Below, one piece after another: positions 1 to 6,048 of a DNA stretch of 8,532 nt (position 1 is the stretch's first letter; each line of letters begins with the position of its first letter). This DNA comes from Bacteriovorax stolpii (GTDB taxonomy: Bacteria > Bdellovibrionota > Bacteriovoracia > Bacteriovoracales > Bacteriovoracaceae), in contig CAMAYW010000080.1 in NCBI GenBank assembly GCA_945862475.1, positions 1 to 8,532 on the forward strand, in the 5' to 3' direction. The notes beneath the pieces were generated by a model. The model made no database searches and was not told the origin of the DNA. It saw only the letters and a list, made by a program, of their open reading frames with translations. Position numbers and translations under genes: made by a program.

Positions 1-1255
1 CTTGTTCATCTTCAGGAAGCATTTCATCCTCAGAAGGAGTGTAGAAGATTTCTTCTTCCTCATCCGGAGTCTTCACTCTTGGCTTAGAGCTTTCGAGTTC
101 TTTTATTTGAGGGAGAGAATAATCGAGAGTTTTTTCTCCAAATAAAGACGTAAAAGCAGAGTCCGCAAAATATTTGCCTTTCTCTTTATAGGTTTTAACT
201 TCAGCTTCAAAAGCTTTTACTTTCTTCGCTTCGGCCTCATCCATACCAATGACTTTATGAGTTTCATCTGAAACTGATTCAAACTCTTTTGGAAAGTTTG
301 CAGTTTCTTTATCAAGAGTTTCTTTGAATAAATCAACGACGTAACGCTTTCTGACTCCACGGTTTGTCATCATGACAAATTGTTCACTTAAAAGGTGAAG
401 TCGGTCTACACGTCCAATCTCACCTGTATGGGTACTAATGATGTCACCCTCTTTCGGAAGACGGGCCCGCTTTTCACGATAAACATCATCTTCGTACTGA
501 AGGCAGCACTTTAATTGTCCGCAAACGCCATTAAGTTTAGAGAAATTAAGAGTGAGATCTTGGTTTTTCGCCATCTTAATTCCCACATTTCCGTATTTTG
601 TGAGGAATGAAGAACAGCAGAGTTCTCTGCCACATGGGCCAATTCCACCAATCGAAGCCGATCTGTCTCTCACAGAAATCTGGCGAAGCTCAATTCTTGT
701 TTTTAATTTTCCAACGAGATCCTTAACGAGATCCCTGAAATCAACTCTGGCAGGGGCAATAAAATAAAAGACAGCCTTTTTACCAAATGAGGTGAACTCA
801 ACGTGAGTGAGTTGCATGTCGAGTTTGTAAATCTCGATCAGATCGTTACAAATGTTTTCAGCATTTTTTTGCTGTCTGTAAGCTTCTTGGTCTTTAACGA
901 TGTCTTCGTCAGTGGCAACTTTTGAAATACTTCTAATGGGCAGCATGGATTTATTAAAAGGGACATCGTAAGGAAATGAGTTCACATATCCCACGGCCAT
1001 GCCTCTATCCGACATCGCAACAACTTTTTGTCCGTATTCAATTCGTCTTTTTCCGACCAGAAAAGGAAACGATCGAGAGTTCCCAGGAAAGCGGACTCGT
1101 ACAAAGCGCAGGATCTGCCCTTCTTTAAATCTACTTTCTTCTCGGTTCTCTCTATCTTCAGATGTTTCGTCTGAGGTTTCTGAAGTCTCATCTTCAGAAA
1201 TTATTTCTTTCGTAGGGGGAAGTTTTCCTTCCTCTACGATTTGCTCTTGAGTCAT
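1..1255 (-). CDS. ricT: PSP1-domain protein, RicT/YaaT family (C-terminus off the left edge)
   Basis: The open frame starts at the ATG at 1255 (an in-frame TAA lies at 1261-1259) and stays open to the window edge, giving 418 codons without a stop. Seen: an acidic Ser/Thr-rich leader (residues about 20-40, repeated ETS units), then the PSP1 region from about residue 50. It contains VDFRDLVKDL, KTRIELRQI and GGIGPCGRELCC (from residue 203), followed by NGVCGQLKCCLQYE. The cysteines C208, C213, C214, C245, C250 and C251 form two C-x4-CC motifs. Known for the family: B. subtilis RicT (YaaT, about 275 aa) joins RicA and RicF in an Fe-S cluster complex that works with RNase Y in mRNA maturation. 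This homologue has about 47 extra N-terminal residues and more than 100 extra C-terminal residues ending in an acidic tail. It lies 46 bp after holB with no clear Shine-Dalgarno. Family assignment is firm; its role in this lineage is inferred. Confidence 0.93.
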   Translation of the reverse strand, partial: MTQEQIVEEGKLPPTKEIISEDETSETSDETSEDRENREESRFKEGQILRFVRVRFPGNSRSFPFLVGKRRIEYGQKVVAMSDRGMAVGYVNSFPYDVPFNKSMLPIRSISKVATDEDIVKDQEAYRQQKNAENICNDLIEIYKLDMQLTHVEFTSFGKKAVFYFIAPARVDFRDLVKDLVGKLKTRIELRQISVRDRSASIGGIGPCGRELCCSSFLTKYGNVGIKMAKNQDLTLNFSKLNGVCGQLKCCLQYEDDVYREKRARLPKEGDIISTHTGEIGRVDRLHLLSEQFVMMTNRGVRKRYVVDLFKETLDKETANFPKEFESVSDETHKVIGMDEAEAKKVKAFEAEVKTYKEKGKYFADSAFTSLFGEKTLDYSLPQIKELESSKPRVKTPDEEEEIFYTPSEDEMLPEDEQ

Positions 1256-1301
1256 ATTTTATTATTGTCACTGAAGGCGTAGCATTATGTCAACGAAACC
1301 A

Positions 1302-2078
1302 TTACTTAAAGCGAGGTAAAACTTGTTCTTTTAAGTATTGAAAGTAGAGAGTCCATTTTGTTGCAGTCGGTTGATTGAAAACTTCCATTTCTTGAAAAGA
1401 TTTGAGCCACTTACTTAATTCTTGTTTTGGCATAGCGTGGCCAAATTGCTCAGCTTCCCAACAAATTAGCTCATTAATCCAGTAATGGATCGGATATTCA
1501 TTTTTTTGATACTTGTCCAAAAAACCCGACAGTGAAAGCTTACTGACATCAACAATGAATTCATTCCAGAGGGTGTGATCTATTTTGATTGGTGTTGCCC
1601 CTAAGCGTAAGTGAATCGCTCTGGAGTGAATCGTGGGAAGGAGCTGGCTTTTTCGCGGATTAAGAAAAAAGATTGTTGAGTTCCCCTGAGGTTCCTCAAG
1701 GAGCTTCAGCCATTTATTAGCGACAGTCGTATTGATTCGATGGGCCTCAGTAACGACCGCAAATTTTCTTTCACCTTGAACCGGTTTAAATTCAAAAAAA
1801 CGTGAAAGTGATTCCGCTTCCTCAACTTTAAAAAATTTTTCGCTGTTTTCTTCCTCTAACTGTGACTGGCCTAGAACAAAAACATCTGGATGATCCATGA
1901 GATGAATCATGGATTGTTTGTGAGATTCTATTTTTTGATAGTAATTCTTTATAAATTCGTGAGTGAAATCTAGAAGCTGTTTTTTAGCGACATCAATTGG
2001 AGCAGAGGTTTCGATAATATAAAAATGACCCAGTTCTTTTTTGGCAGCTTTATCTAAGAGAATTTGACTTAAGTTCAT
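1302..2078 (-). CDS. holB: DNA polymerase III delta' subunit (short, divergent)
   Basis: This is a clamp-loader subunit of the replicative polymerase, which helps load the sliding clamp. Seen in the 258 aa: HPDVFVL (63-69), a Walker-B-like strand KFAVVTEAHRI (105-115), KWLKLLEEP (122-130), STIFFLNP (134-141) and LLPTIHSRAIHL (146-157). These match the core of the delta'/DnaX fold. There is no Walker A loop near the N-terminus, as expected for a delta' that does not hydrolyse ATP. The usual SRC motif reads SRA (152-154), and the cysteines of the zinc module are absent; I see one Cys in the protein. It is shorter than E. coli delta' (334 aa), mainly in the C-terminal collar domain. Its ATG overlaps the tmk stop as ATGA (2075-2078), implying translational coupling, and tmk-holB adjacency is common in bacteria. 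The assignment rests on the KLLEEP/SR motifs plus context. Confidence 0.86.
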   Translation of the reverse strand: MNLSQILLDKAAKKELGHFYIIETSAPIDVAKKQLLDFTHEFIKNYYQKIESHKQSMIHLMDHPDVFVLGQSQLEEENSEKFFKVEEAESLSRFFEFKPVQGERKFAVVTEAHRINTTVANKWLKLLEEPQGNSTIFFLNPRKSQLLPTIHSRAIHLRLGATPIKIDHTLWNEFIVDVSKLSLSGFLDKYQKNEYPIHYWINELICWEAEQFGHAMPKQELSKWLKSFQEMEVFNQPTATKWTLYFQYLKEQVLPRFK

Positions 2079-2779
2079 GGAAGAAGTGTCTCCAGATCGT
2101 TTTTAATCAGGTTCGTTACTTCTTGGATCGATTTTTGAGCATTTAATTTAAGAATTCTTTCCGGAAATAACTCAGAGAGCTCTCGGTAACCATCGATGAG
2201 ATTTTGATAGAACTCTTGCTTTTGAGACTCAAAATAATCTTTAACGTTGCCTCTGATTTTTTGTCTCTCAAAAGACGTTTCAAGCTCAATATCAAGAAAA
2301 TAAGTCCGGTGAGGAAGAAGATTGAGTGGGTCAAACTGATGAAGAGTCAGCACCGTTTGGTAGCCAAGTCTTCTGGCCTTTCCTTGGTAAGCAAGAGTCG
2401 AATCAATATAGCGATCCAAAATGACGACTGATCCCGGTTGCAAAAGGAAAGGAAGAATTTTTTCTTTTAGAAGTTGAGCACGACTCGCAAGAAACAAGTG
2501 ACACTCGGCAAGTGGGTGAAGGGGTGTCTCAGAGTTTAAAATAGCCTCTCTGAGTTTTTCTCCAAAGGTCGTTCCACCGGGCTCTCTAAGGGTCAGGACT
2601 CGTAAACCTTTTTCTTGAACGGTTTTCTCGATCTCTTTAATTTGAGTCGATTTTCCCGATCCCTCGATACCTTCGATGGATAAAAACAAGCTTCCTGGTG
2701 TCACAGGATTTCTATAAAGAGATTTAATTGAATCAAGAGAGTTTTGCACGTTGAGATGATAGCGAAGACTTCCTATCAA
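2075..2779 (-). CDS. tmk: Thymidylate kinase (dTMP kinase)
   Basis: It phosphorylates dTMP to dTDP with ATP in the cytoplasm, an essential step to dTTP. Seen in 234 aa: P-loop GIEGSGKST (37-45), REPGGT (65-70), LASRAQ (98-103) and DRYIDSTLAYQG (122-133), the typical Tmk order. The LID region (about 171-183) reads ERQKIRGNVKDYF. The start is uncertain because there is no in-frame ATG before the P-loop. The longest form begins at TTG 2779, 15 bp after the upstream stop. A GTG at 2704 would give 209 aa, close to the family's usual 205-215, and removes an unconserved 25-residue leader, but leaves a 90-bp gap inside the operon. Neither start has a strong Shine-Dalgarno. The reading frame upstream of the TTG is the same as that of the preceding GYF-like gene, separated by its single TAA. 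Function is certain; the N-terminus is not. Confidence 0.95.
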   Translation of the reverse strand: MIGSLRYHLNVQNSLDSIKSLYRNPVTPGSLFLSIEGIEGSGKSTQIKEIEKTVQEKGLRVLTLREPGGTTFGEKLREAILNSETPLHPLAECHLFLASRAQLLKEKILPFLLQPGSVVILDRYIDSTLAYQGKARRLGYQTVLTLHQFDPLNLLPHRTYFLDIELETSFERQKIRGNVKDYFESQKQEFYQNLIDGYRELSELFPERILKLNAQKSIQEVTNLIKNDLETLLP

Positions 2780-2794
2780 ATCAACTTTACAGAA

Positions 2795-3895
2795 TTAAAA
2801 GTCAGAGGCCTCTTCGACTGTCAGTTGTTCTGGGGCCTGAGCGGCGTTATTCATAGATGCATCAAGAGATTGATCTTGATTTTCATTACCGACGAGTGAG
2901 TGCTCTTGAGGTTCCACTGGTTCATTAGGTGCATCCGCTGGAGTTCGGTCAATTTCTGGATCATTTTGGTGATCCTCGTGAGTCTCCATCTGAGTTGGGT
3001 ACCTATTTTCAGAACCAAAGGATGGTCTTTGTACTTGAGAGTCATAACTCGCTGGAGATCTTTGTTCCCCACTTGGAATAGAACCGGAGAAACTTTTATT
3101 GGAATTAATTTTCAATCTTGATTTCGTTTGGCCTTCCGATAAATCGGCCAGTGCTTGATCTTCTTCACTGATACTAAACATGACGTAGGTCGCACTTGCT
3201 AACAGAATCAAACTAATCGCAATCGCCGGAAAAATGATATTTAAAGATGGACTGATCTCTGGCGAGATATCAGTTTTAAGAGTCATTTCTTCAATTTTTA
3301 GGGGATTAGGTTTGCCTTTTTGTAATCCCTCGAATGCCACACTTGCAAGTCCTTCGATTGCCTCTTTATTGGACTGCTCAAGTTTAGTGAGAATTTTTAT
3401 TTTCGCTTTTTGAAAACTTGATTCATATGGTGAAATAGGTAATTCATCTGGTGAAAATGTTCTTCTATCTAGACCTTTTACTTGATAAATCTTGATCCAG
3501 TTTTCTCCGTTATCTACTGAGATGTTATCAGTCATCACGAGGAGACCCATTTCAATTTTTTTATCAACATCTCGGTAATTAAAGGGGCCTACTTTTAGTC
3601 CCATATCCATGATCCAGAATGGACCTTCGTAATTTTCAGATGAAACGATTTGTAATTTTTTTTGATGAAATCCAGTCACTTCCCAAAAAGGTTTCCATTC
3701 CGTCTGATCCGCTAACGAAGCTTCAGCGTGTTCAAAGAGATGCTCGTTGTCCCCCACATAGTGTTTGAGGGATTCAGATTCAAAGGGGCCAAAAATAATA
3801 GAATCAATCTTTACGAGCCATAAATCATGACTGCCATAACCCATCTGTTGGATGGTTTCTTCGCTAAGTGGTTTTAGGTCGATACTAATGGCCAT
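2795..3895 (-). CDS. Membrane-anchored tandem GYF_2-like domain protein of unknown function
   Basis: Seen in 366 aa: two similar blocks, W26-LVKIDSIIFGPFESESL and W94-IMDMGLKVGPFNYRDV, each with a W, a GPF turn and a later W (W67/W71 and W133). This is the pattern of GYF_2/DUF4339-type domains, which are thought to bind other proteins or peptides. A lysine-rich linker (about 163-200) leads to one hydrophobic segment at about 218-241. The rest (242-366) is Ser/Pro/Gln/Asn/acidic and looks disordered. By the positive-inside rule the GYF-like domains face the cytoplasm and the tail is outside. The start is well supported: ATG at 3895 with AGAGGA six bases upstream. It is the first gene of the minus-strand run, 15 bp before the longest tmk frame. 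The domain call is by motif only; a specific function cannot be given. Confidence 0.75.
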   Translation of the reverse strand: MAISIDLKPLSEETIQQMGYGSHDLWLVKIDSIIFGPFESESLKHYVGDNEHLFEHAEASLADQTEWKPFWEVTGFHQKKLQIVSSENYEGPFWIMDMGLKVGPFNYRDVDKKIEMGLLVMTDNISVDNGENWIKIYQVKGLDRRTFSPDELPISPYESSFQKAKIKILTKLEQSNKEAIEGLASVAFEGLQKGKPNPLKIEEMTLKTDISPEISPSLNIIFPAIAISLILLASATYVMFSISEEDQALADLSEGQTKSRLKINSNKSFSGSIPSGEQRSPASYDSQVQRPSFGSENRYPTQMETHEDHQNDPEIDRTPADAPNEPVEPQEHSLVGNENQDQSLDASMNNAAQAPEQLTVEEASDF

Positions 3896-3967
3896 GATAT
3901 CCTCTGGACTACCTTTCGGAGCAAAGAGTTAAAAGCTTTAAGGTCTAGCTTAAATTTATTGAGTCTT

Positions 3968-3996
3968 TTGACTAAATCCCATGAAAAGAGCATACT
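3968..3996 (+). promoter_or_regulatory. Predicted sigma70-type promoter for sufE-hemB-orf191
   Basis: TTGACT (3968-3973, five of six consensus bases) is followed by a 17-bp spacer and CATACT (3991-3996, four of six). A start around 4003 would give a leader of about 20 nt that includes the AGAGGA ribosome-binding site. Spacing and position fit well; it is untested. Confidence 0.6.
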
Positions 3997-4009
3997 AGGG
4001 CCCTCAACC

Positions 4010-4015
4010 AGAGGA
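4010..4015 (+). promoter_or_regulatory. Ribosome-binding site deciding the sufE start
   Basis: AGAGGA lies six bases before the GTG at 4022, the usual spacing. The alternative ATG at 4028 would be 12 bases from it, although AGGTGA (4020-4025) lies only two bases before that ATG. The GTG start is slightly favoured. Confidence 0.5.
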
Positions 4016-4021
4016 TTTTAG

Positions 4022-4447
4022 GTGAATATGCAAGAGAGAATTGTTCAGGTGAAAAACCGCTTTCTACAATTTCAAGACTGGGAAGACCGGTACAAAGAAC
4101 TCATCAAAATTGGTCGAGACCTTCATTCATACCCAGAGGACAAGCGAGATGAGAAATACAAAGTGAAAGGCTGTCAGTCTCAGGTTTGGTTATACCCAGA
4201 ATTTAAAGACGGCCGAGTTTATTTTTCAGCTGACTCTGATGCTGTTTTAGTGAAGGGAATTGTCGGATTATTAGTGAGTGTTTATTCTGATGCAACTCCT
4301 GAAGAAATACTTGCTACGAAGCCTGATTTCCTAAAAGAAGTCGGTATTACTGAACACCTCTCTATGAATCGCTCGAATGGTCTAGCGGCCATGATGAAAC
4401 AAATGCAAATGTATGCCGTTGTCTTTAAATCTATGCAAAAGGCTTGA
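4022..4447 (+). CDS. sufE: SufE-family cysteine desulfurase sulfur acceptor
   Basis: SufE takes persulfide sulfur from the cysteine desulfurase SufS and passes it to the SufBCD scaffold during Fe-S cluster assembly in the cytoplasm. Seen in 141 aa, a typical SufE length: W20-EDRYKELIKIGRDL near the N-terminus, then VKGCQSQVWLYP. The sulfur-accepting cysteine is C51 when counted from the GTG start, the same number as in E. coli SufE. Further on are DSDAVLVKGIVGLLVSVYS (71-89) and the C-terminal LSMNRSNGLAAMMKQM. The GTG at 4022 is preferred over ATG 4028 because of the AGAGGA spacing. It is first in a plus-strand operon and ends two bases before the hemB ATG. No sufS, sufBCD or other Suf gene is in view, so the desulfurase partner must be elsewhere. 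Confidence 0.94.
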   Translation: MNMQERIVQVKNRFLQFQDWEDRYKELIKIGRDLHSYPEDKRDEKYKVKGCQSQVWLYPEFKDGRVYFSADSDAVLVKGIVGLLVSVYSDATPEEILATKPDFLKEVGITEHLSMNRSNGLAAMMKQMQMYAVVFKSMQKA

Positions 4448-4449
4448 TT

Positions 4450-5430
4450 ATGATTTTCCATCGCCCAAGAAGAAATCGACAAAATGAAGTGATTCGTTCC
4501 ATGGTGAAAGAAACATTTCTTTTGCCAGAGCACTTTATTGCTCCTCTATTTGTCATAGAGGGAAAAAATCAAATCATTCCTATTAAATCTATGCCTGGGC
4601 ATTCAAGACTCTCCATCGATGAACTTATTAAAGAAGCGAAAGAGCTTTATTCCCTTGGAGTCAAGTGTGTTGCTCTTTTCCCAGCGATTGACGATAAACT
4701 AAAAACCCCAGATGCAAGAGAGGCCTATAATCGTGAAGGATTAAATTTTCGTGCGATTAGAGCGATTAAGGAGTCTGTCCCTGGAATGCTCGTAATGGCC
4801 GATGTTGCTCTTGATCCTTATTCTTCGGAAGGGCATGATGGGCTAGTGGATCCAAAAACGGGAGAAATTTTGAATGACCCGACTTTGGACATTTTAGCGA
4901 AGCAAGCTGTTTGTGAGGCACATGCAGGAGCAGATATCATAGGTCCATCGGATATGATGGACGGAAGGGTGGGACACATCAGGCGCGCTCTTGATGAGTC
5001 TAGTTTCCAGAATACTCTCATTATGAGTTATACCGCAAAATATGCTTCTGCCTACTATGGGCCATTTCGTGAGGCCTTGGATTCAGCTCCCAAAAAGGGA
5101 GATAAGAAAACTTACCAAATGGATCCCGCTAATTCCACCGAGGCCCTAAGAGAAGCAGAGCTCGATATTGAAGAGGGAGCGGATATTCTTATGGTTAAAC
5201 CGGGACTTCCATATCTAGACATCATTTACCGATTGAAAGAGATGAGCCCAATTCCTGTCGCTGCCTATAATGTGAGTGGGGAGTATGCTATGGTGAAGGC
5301 CGCCGCTCAGAATGGTTGGATCGATAATGATAAAGTCATCTTAGAAACCCTGACTTCCTTTAGAAGAGCAGGCGCCGACATTATTTTAACCTATTTTGCG
5401 AAAGAAGCAGCAAGGCTCTTGAACCGATGA
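4450..5430 (+). CDS. hemB: Delta-aminolevulinic acid dehydratase (porphobilinogen synthase)
   Basis: It condenses two 5-aminolevulinate molecules to porphobilinogen, the second committed step of tetrapyrrole/heme synthesis. Seen in 326 aa, full family length: RPRRNR at the N-terminus, MPGHSRLSID, and DVALDPYSSEGHDG (about 118-131). The two catalytic lysines are K197 in MSYTAKYASAYYGPFR and K250 in LMVKPGLPYLDII. Also present are YQMDPANSTEALREAELDIEEGAD and the PVAAYNVSGEYAM segment. The metal loop has Ala/Asp/Ser where zinc enzymes have three cysteines, so this is the type that does not use active-site zinc, as in Pseudomonas, probably relying on Mg2+. I chose ATG 4450 over TTG 4444: it follows the sufE stop by two bases and has AAAAGG (4437-4442) at seven-base spacing. 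Its stop overlaps the next gene as ATGA. Confidence 0.97.
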   Translation: MIFHRPRRNRQNEVIRSMVKETFLLPEHFIAPLFVIEGKNQIIPIKSMPGHSRLSIDELIKEAKELYSLGVKCVALFPAIDDKLKTPDAREAYNREGLNFRAIRAIKESVPGMLVMADVALDPYSSEGHDGLVDPKTGEILNDPTLDILAKQAVCEAHAGADIIGPSDMMDGRVGHIRRALDESSFQNTLIMSYTAKYASAYYGPFREALDSAPKKGDKKTYQMDPANSTEALREAELDIEEGADILMVKPGLPYLDIIYRLKEMSPIPVAAYNVSGEYAMVKAAAQNGWIDNDKVILETLTSFRRAGADIILTYFAKEAARLLNR

Positions 5431-6002
5431 TAAAAATATTCTTAGCACTAAGTTTAGTCACGAATTTCGTTTTGGGTTATTTTTTGTTAACGAAAAAAAA
5501 CGAAAAAGAAATCGTTGAGAGAGTGATTGTAGAAACTCATCAAGGGCACAAAGTGAGTGAACCTAGTATGAGTCCAAGTAAACCAGCGACTGAAAAAAAT
5601 CTTGCTCCAAAAGTGGAGAAAGTGGCGATCGAACCAAGTGAAATCTACGGAATTGAACAAGAAGAAGTTCAAGAGGCCGGGGAAAAAATGGAGTCTGATA
5701 GATTAGACTTCTTCACAAGTAAATTAGGCATGTCAGAGGATAAAATCTCCCAACACAATAAACTTCGAGACGATTTCTTTAAGAAGACGAGTTTATTTTG
5801 GCAAAAAAATCCTTTGCGAGAATTAAGTTTCGAAGAGAGGCGGCAGATGCTTCTTATGGAAGAAGATTTTTATGCTAAGCTTGAGAAGCTTCACGGGAAA
5901 AAGAATTGGGAGCGTTACCAAAAATTTCGAGAAAACTATAATCAAAAGGGTTATAAGAAGCAGTTAGATGAGGGAACACCCTTTATTTTTATGGGCCTTT
6001 AA
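5427..6002 (+). CDS. Hypothetical protein, N-terminal membrane anchor and helical C-terminal domain
   Basis: I do not recognise this 191-aa protein. Seen: an uncleaved-looking hydrophobic anchor (residues 3-21, followed by KKNEKE), and a polar linker of about 55 residues with several Pro/Lys/Glu. From about residue 85 there is a charged, strongly helical domain (DRLDFFTSKLGMSEDKI, then FEERRQMLLMEEDFYAKLEKL and WERYQKFRENYNQ). No Lys/Arg precede the anchor except K3, so the bulk is probably periplasmic. The helical part loosely recalls small periplasmic helical chaperones (Spy/CpxP) but lacks a clear LTxxQ motif, so I do not make that call. It overlaps hemB by four bases (ATGA) and is the last gene of the sufE-hemB unit; nothing links it functionally to heme or Fe-S synthesis beyond position. 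Confidence 0.8.
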   Translation: MIKIFLALSLVTNFVLGYFLLTKKNEKEIVERVIVETHQGHKVSEPSMSPSKPATEKNLAPKVEKVAIEPSEIYGIEQEEVQEAGEKMESDRLDFFTSKLGMSEDKISQHNKLRDDFFKKTSLFWQKNPLRELSFEERRQMLLMEEDFYAKLEKLHGKKNWERYQKFRENYNQKGYKKQLDEGTPFIFMGL

Positions 6003-6014
6003 CCTTCTATTTCT

Positions 6015-6042
6015 TTGCGGTTGATAAAAACAAATCTATAAT
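6015..6042 (+). promoter_or_regulatory. Predicted promoter for the glycosyltransferase operon, possibly leaderless
   Basis: A perfect TATAAT (6037-6042) has a weak TTGCGG (6015-6020) 16 bp upstream. The usual start point, seven bases after the -10 box, falls on A6049, the first base of the ATG. No Shine-Dalgarno precedes that ATG. The 46-bp gap after the previous stop shows no terminator hairpin, so read-through from sufE-hemB is also possible. Confidence 0.5.
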
Positions 6043-6048
6043 TCTCTC

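Larger units (their letters stand above)
3896..4021. other. Divergent intergenic region between the GYF-like gene and sufE
   Basis: These 126 bp separate two outward-facing transcription units. They hold a clear rightward promoter (3968-3996). For the leftward operon I see no convincing sigma70 promoter. A TAAAG element (3940-3936, minus strand) followed after 16 bases by TCCGAAAG is only loosely sigma28-like. The centre (about 3929-3960) is AT-rich with a small AAAGCTTT palindrome at 3932-3939. The 9-mer CCAGAGGAT occurs at both borders in inverted orientation (3907-3899 minus; 4008-4016 plus), each time supplying the ribosome-binding site. Confidence 0.7.

Noticed and set aside
999..1250. 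An 83-codon plus-strand open frame opposite the ricT N-terminus
   Set aside because: It lies fully antisense to the start of a gene with strong family motifs; its own translation has no recognisable features.
5493..5504. A8 run forming a classic A-AAA-AAC slippery heptamer in frame in the 191-aa gene
   Set aside because: A -1 shift reaches a stop within about six codons, there is no evident downstream stimulator structure, and short Lys-rich A runs are expected in AT-rich genes.
5877..5892. Two AAGCTT palindromes three bases apart
   Set aside because: Both are within coding sequence for Lys-Leu repeats (KLEKL) and are explained by codon choice.
6003..6048. Possible terminator between the 191-aa gene and the GT9 gene
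   Set aside because: No GC-rich hairpin followed by T residues is visible; the gap is explained by promoter elements instead.
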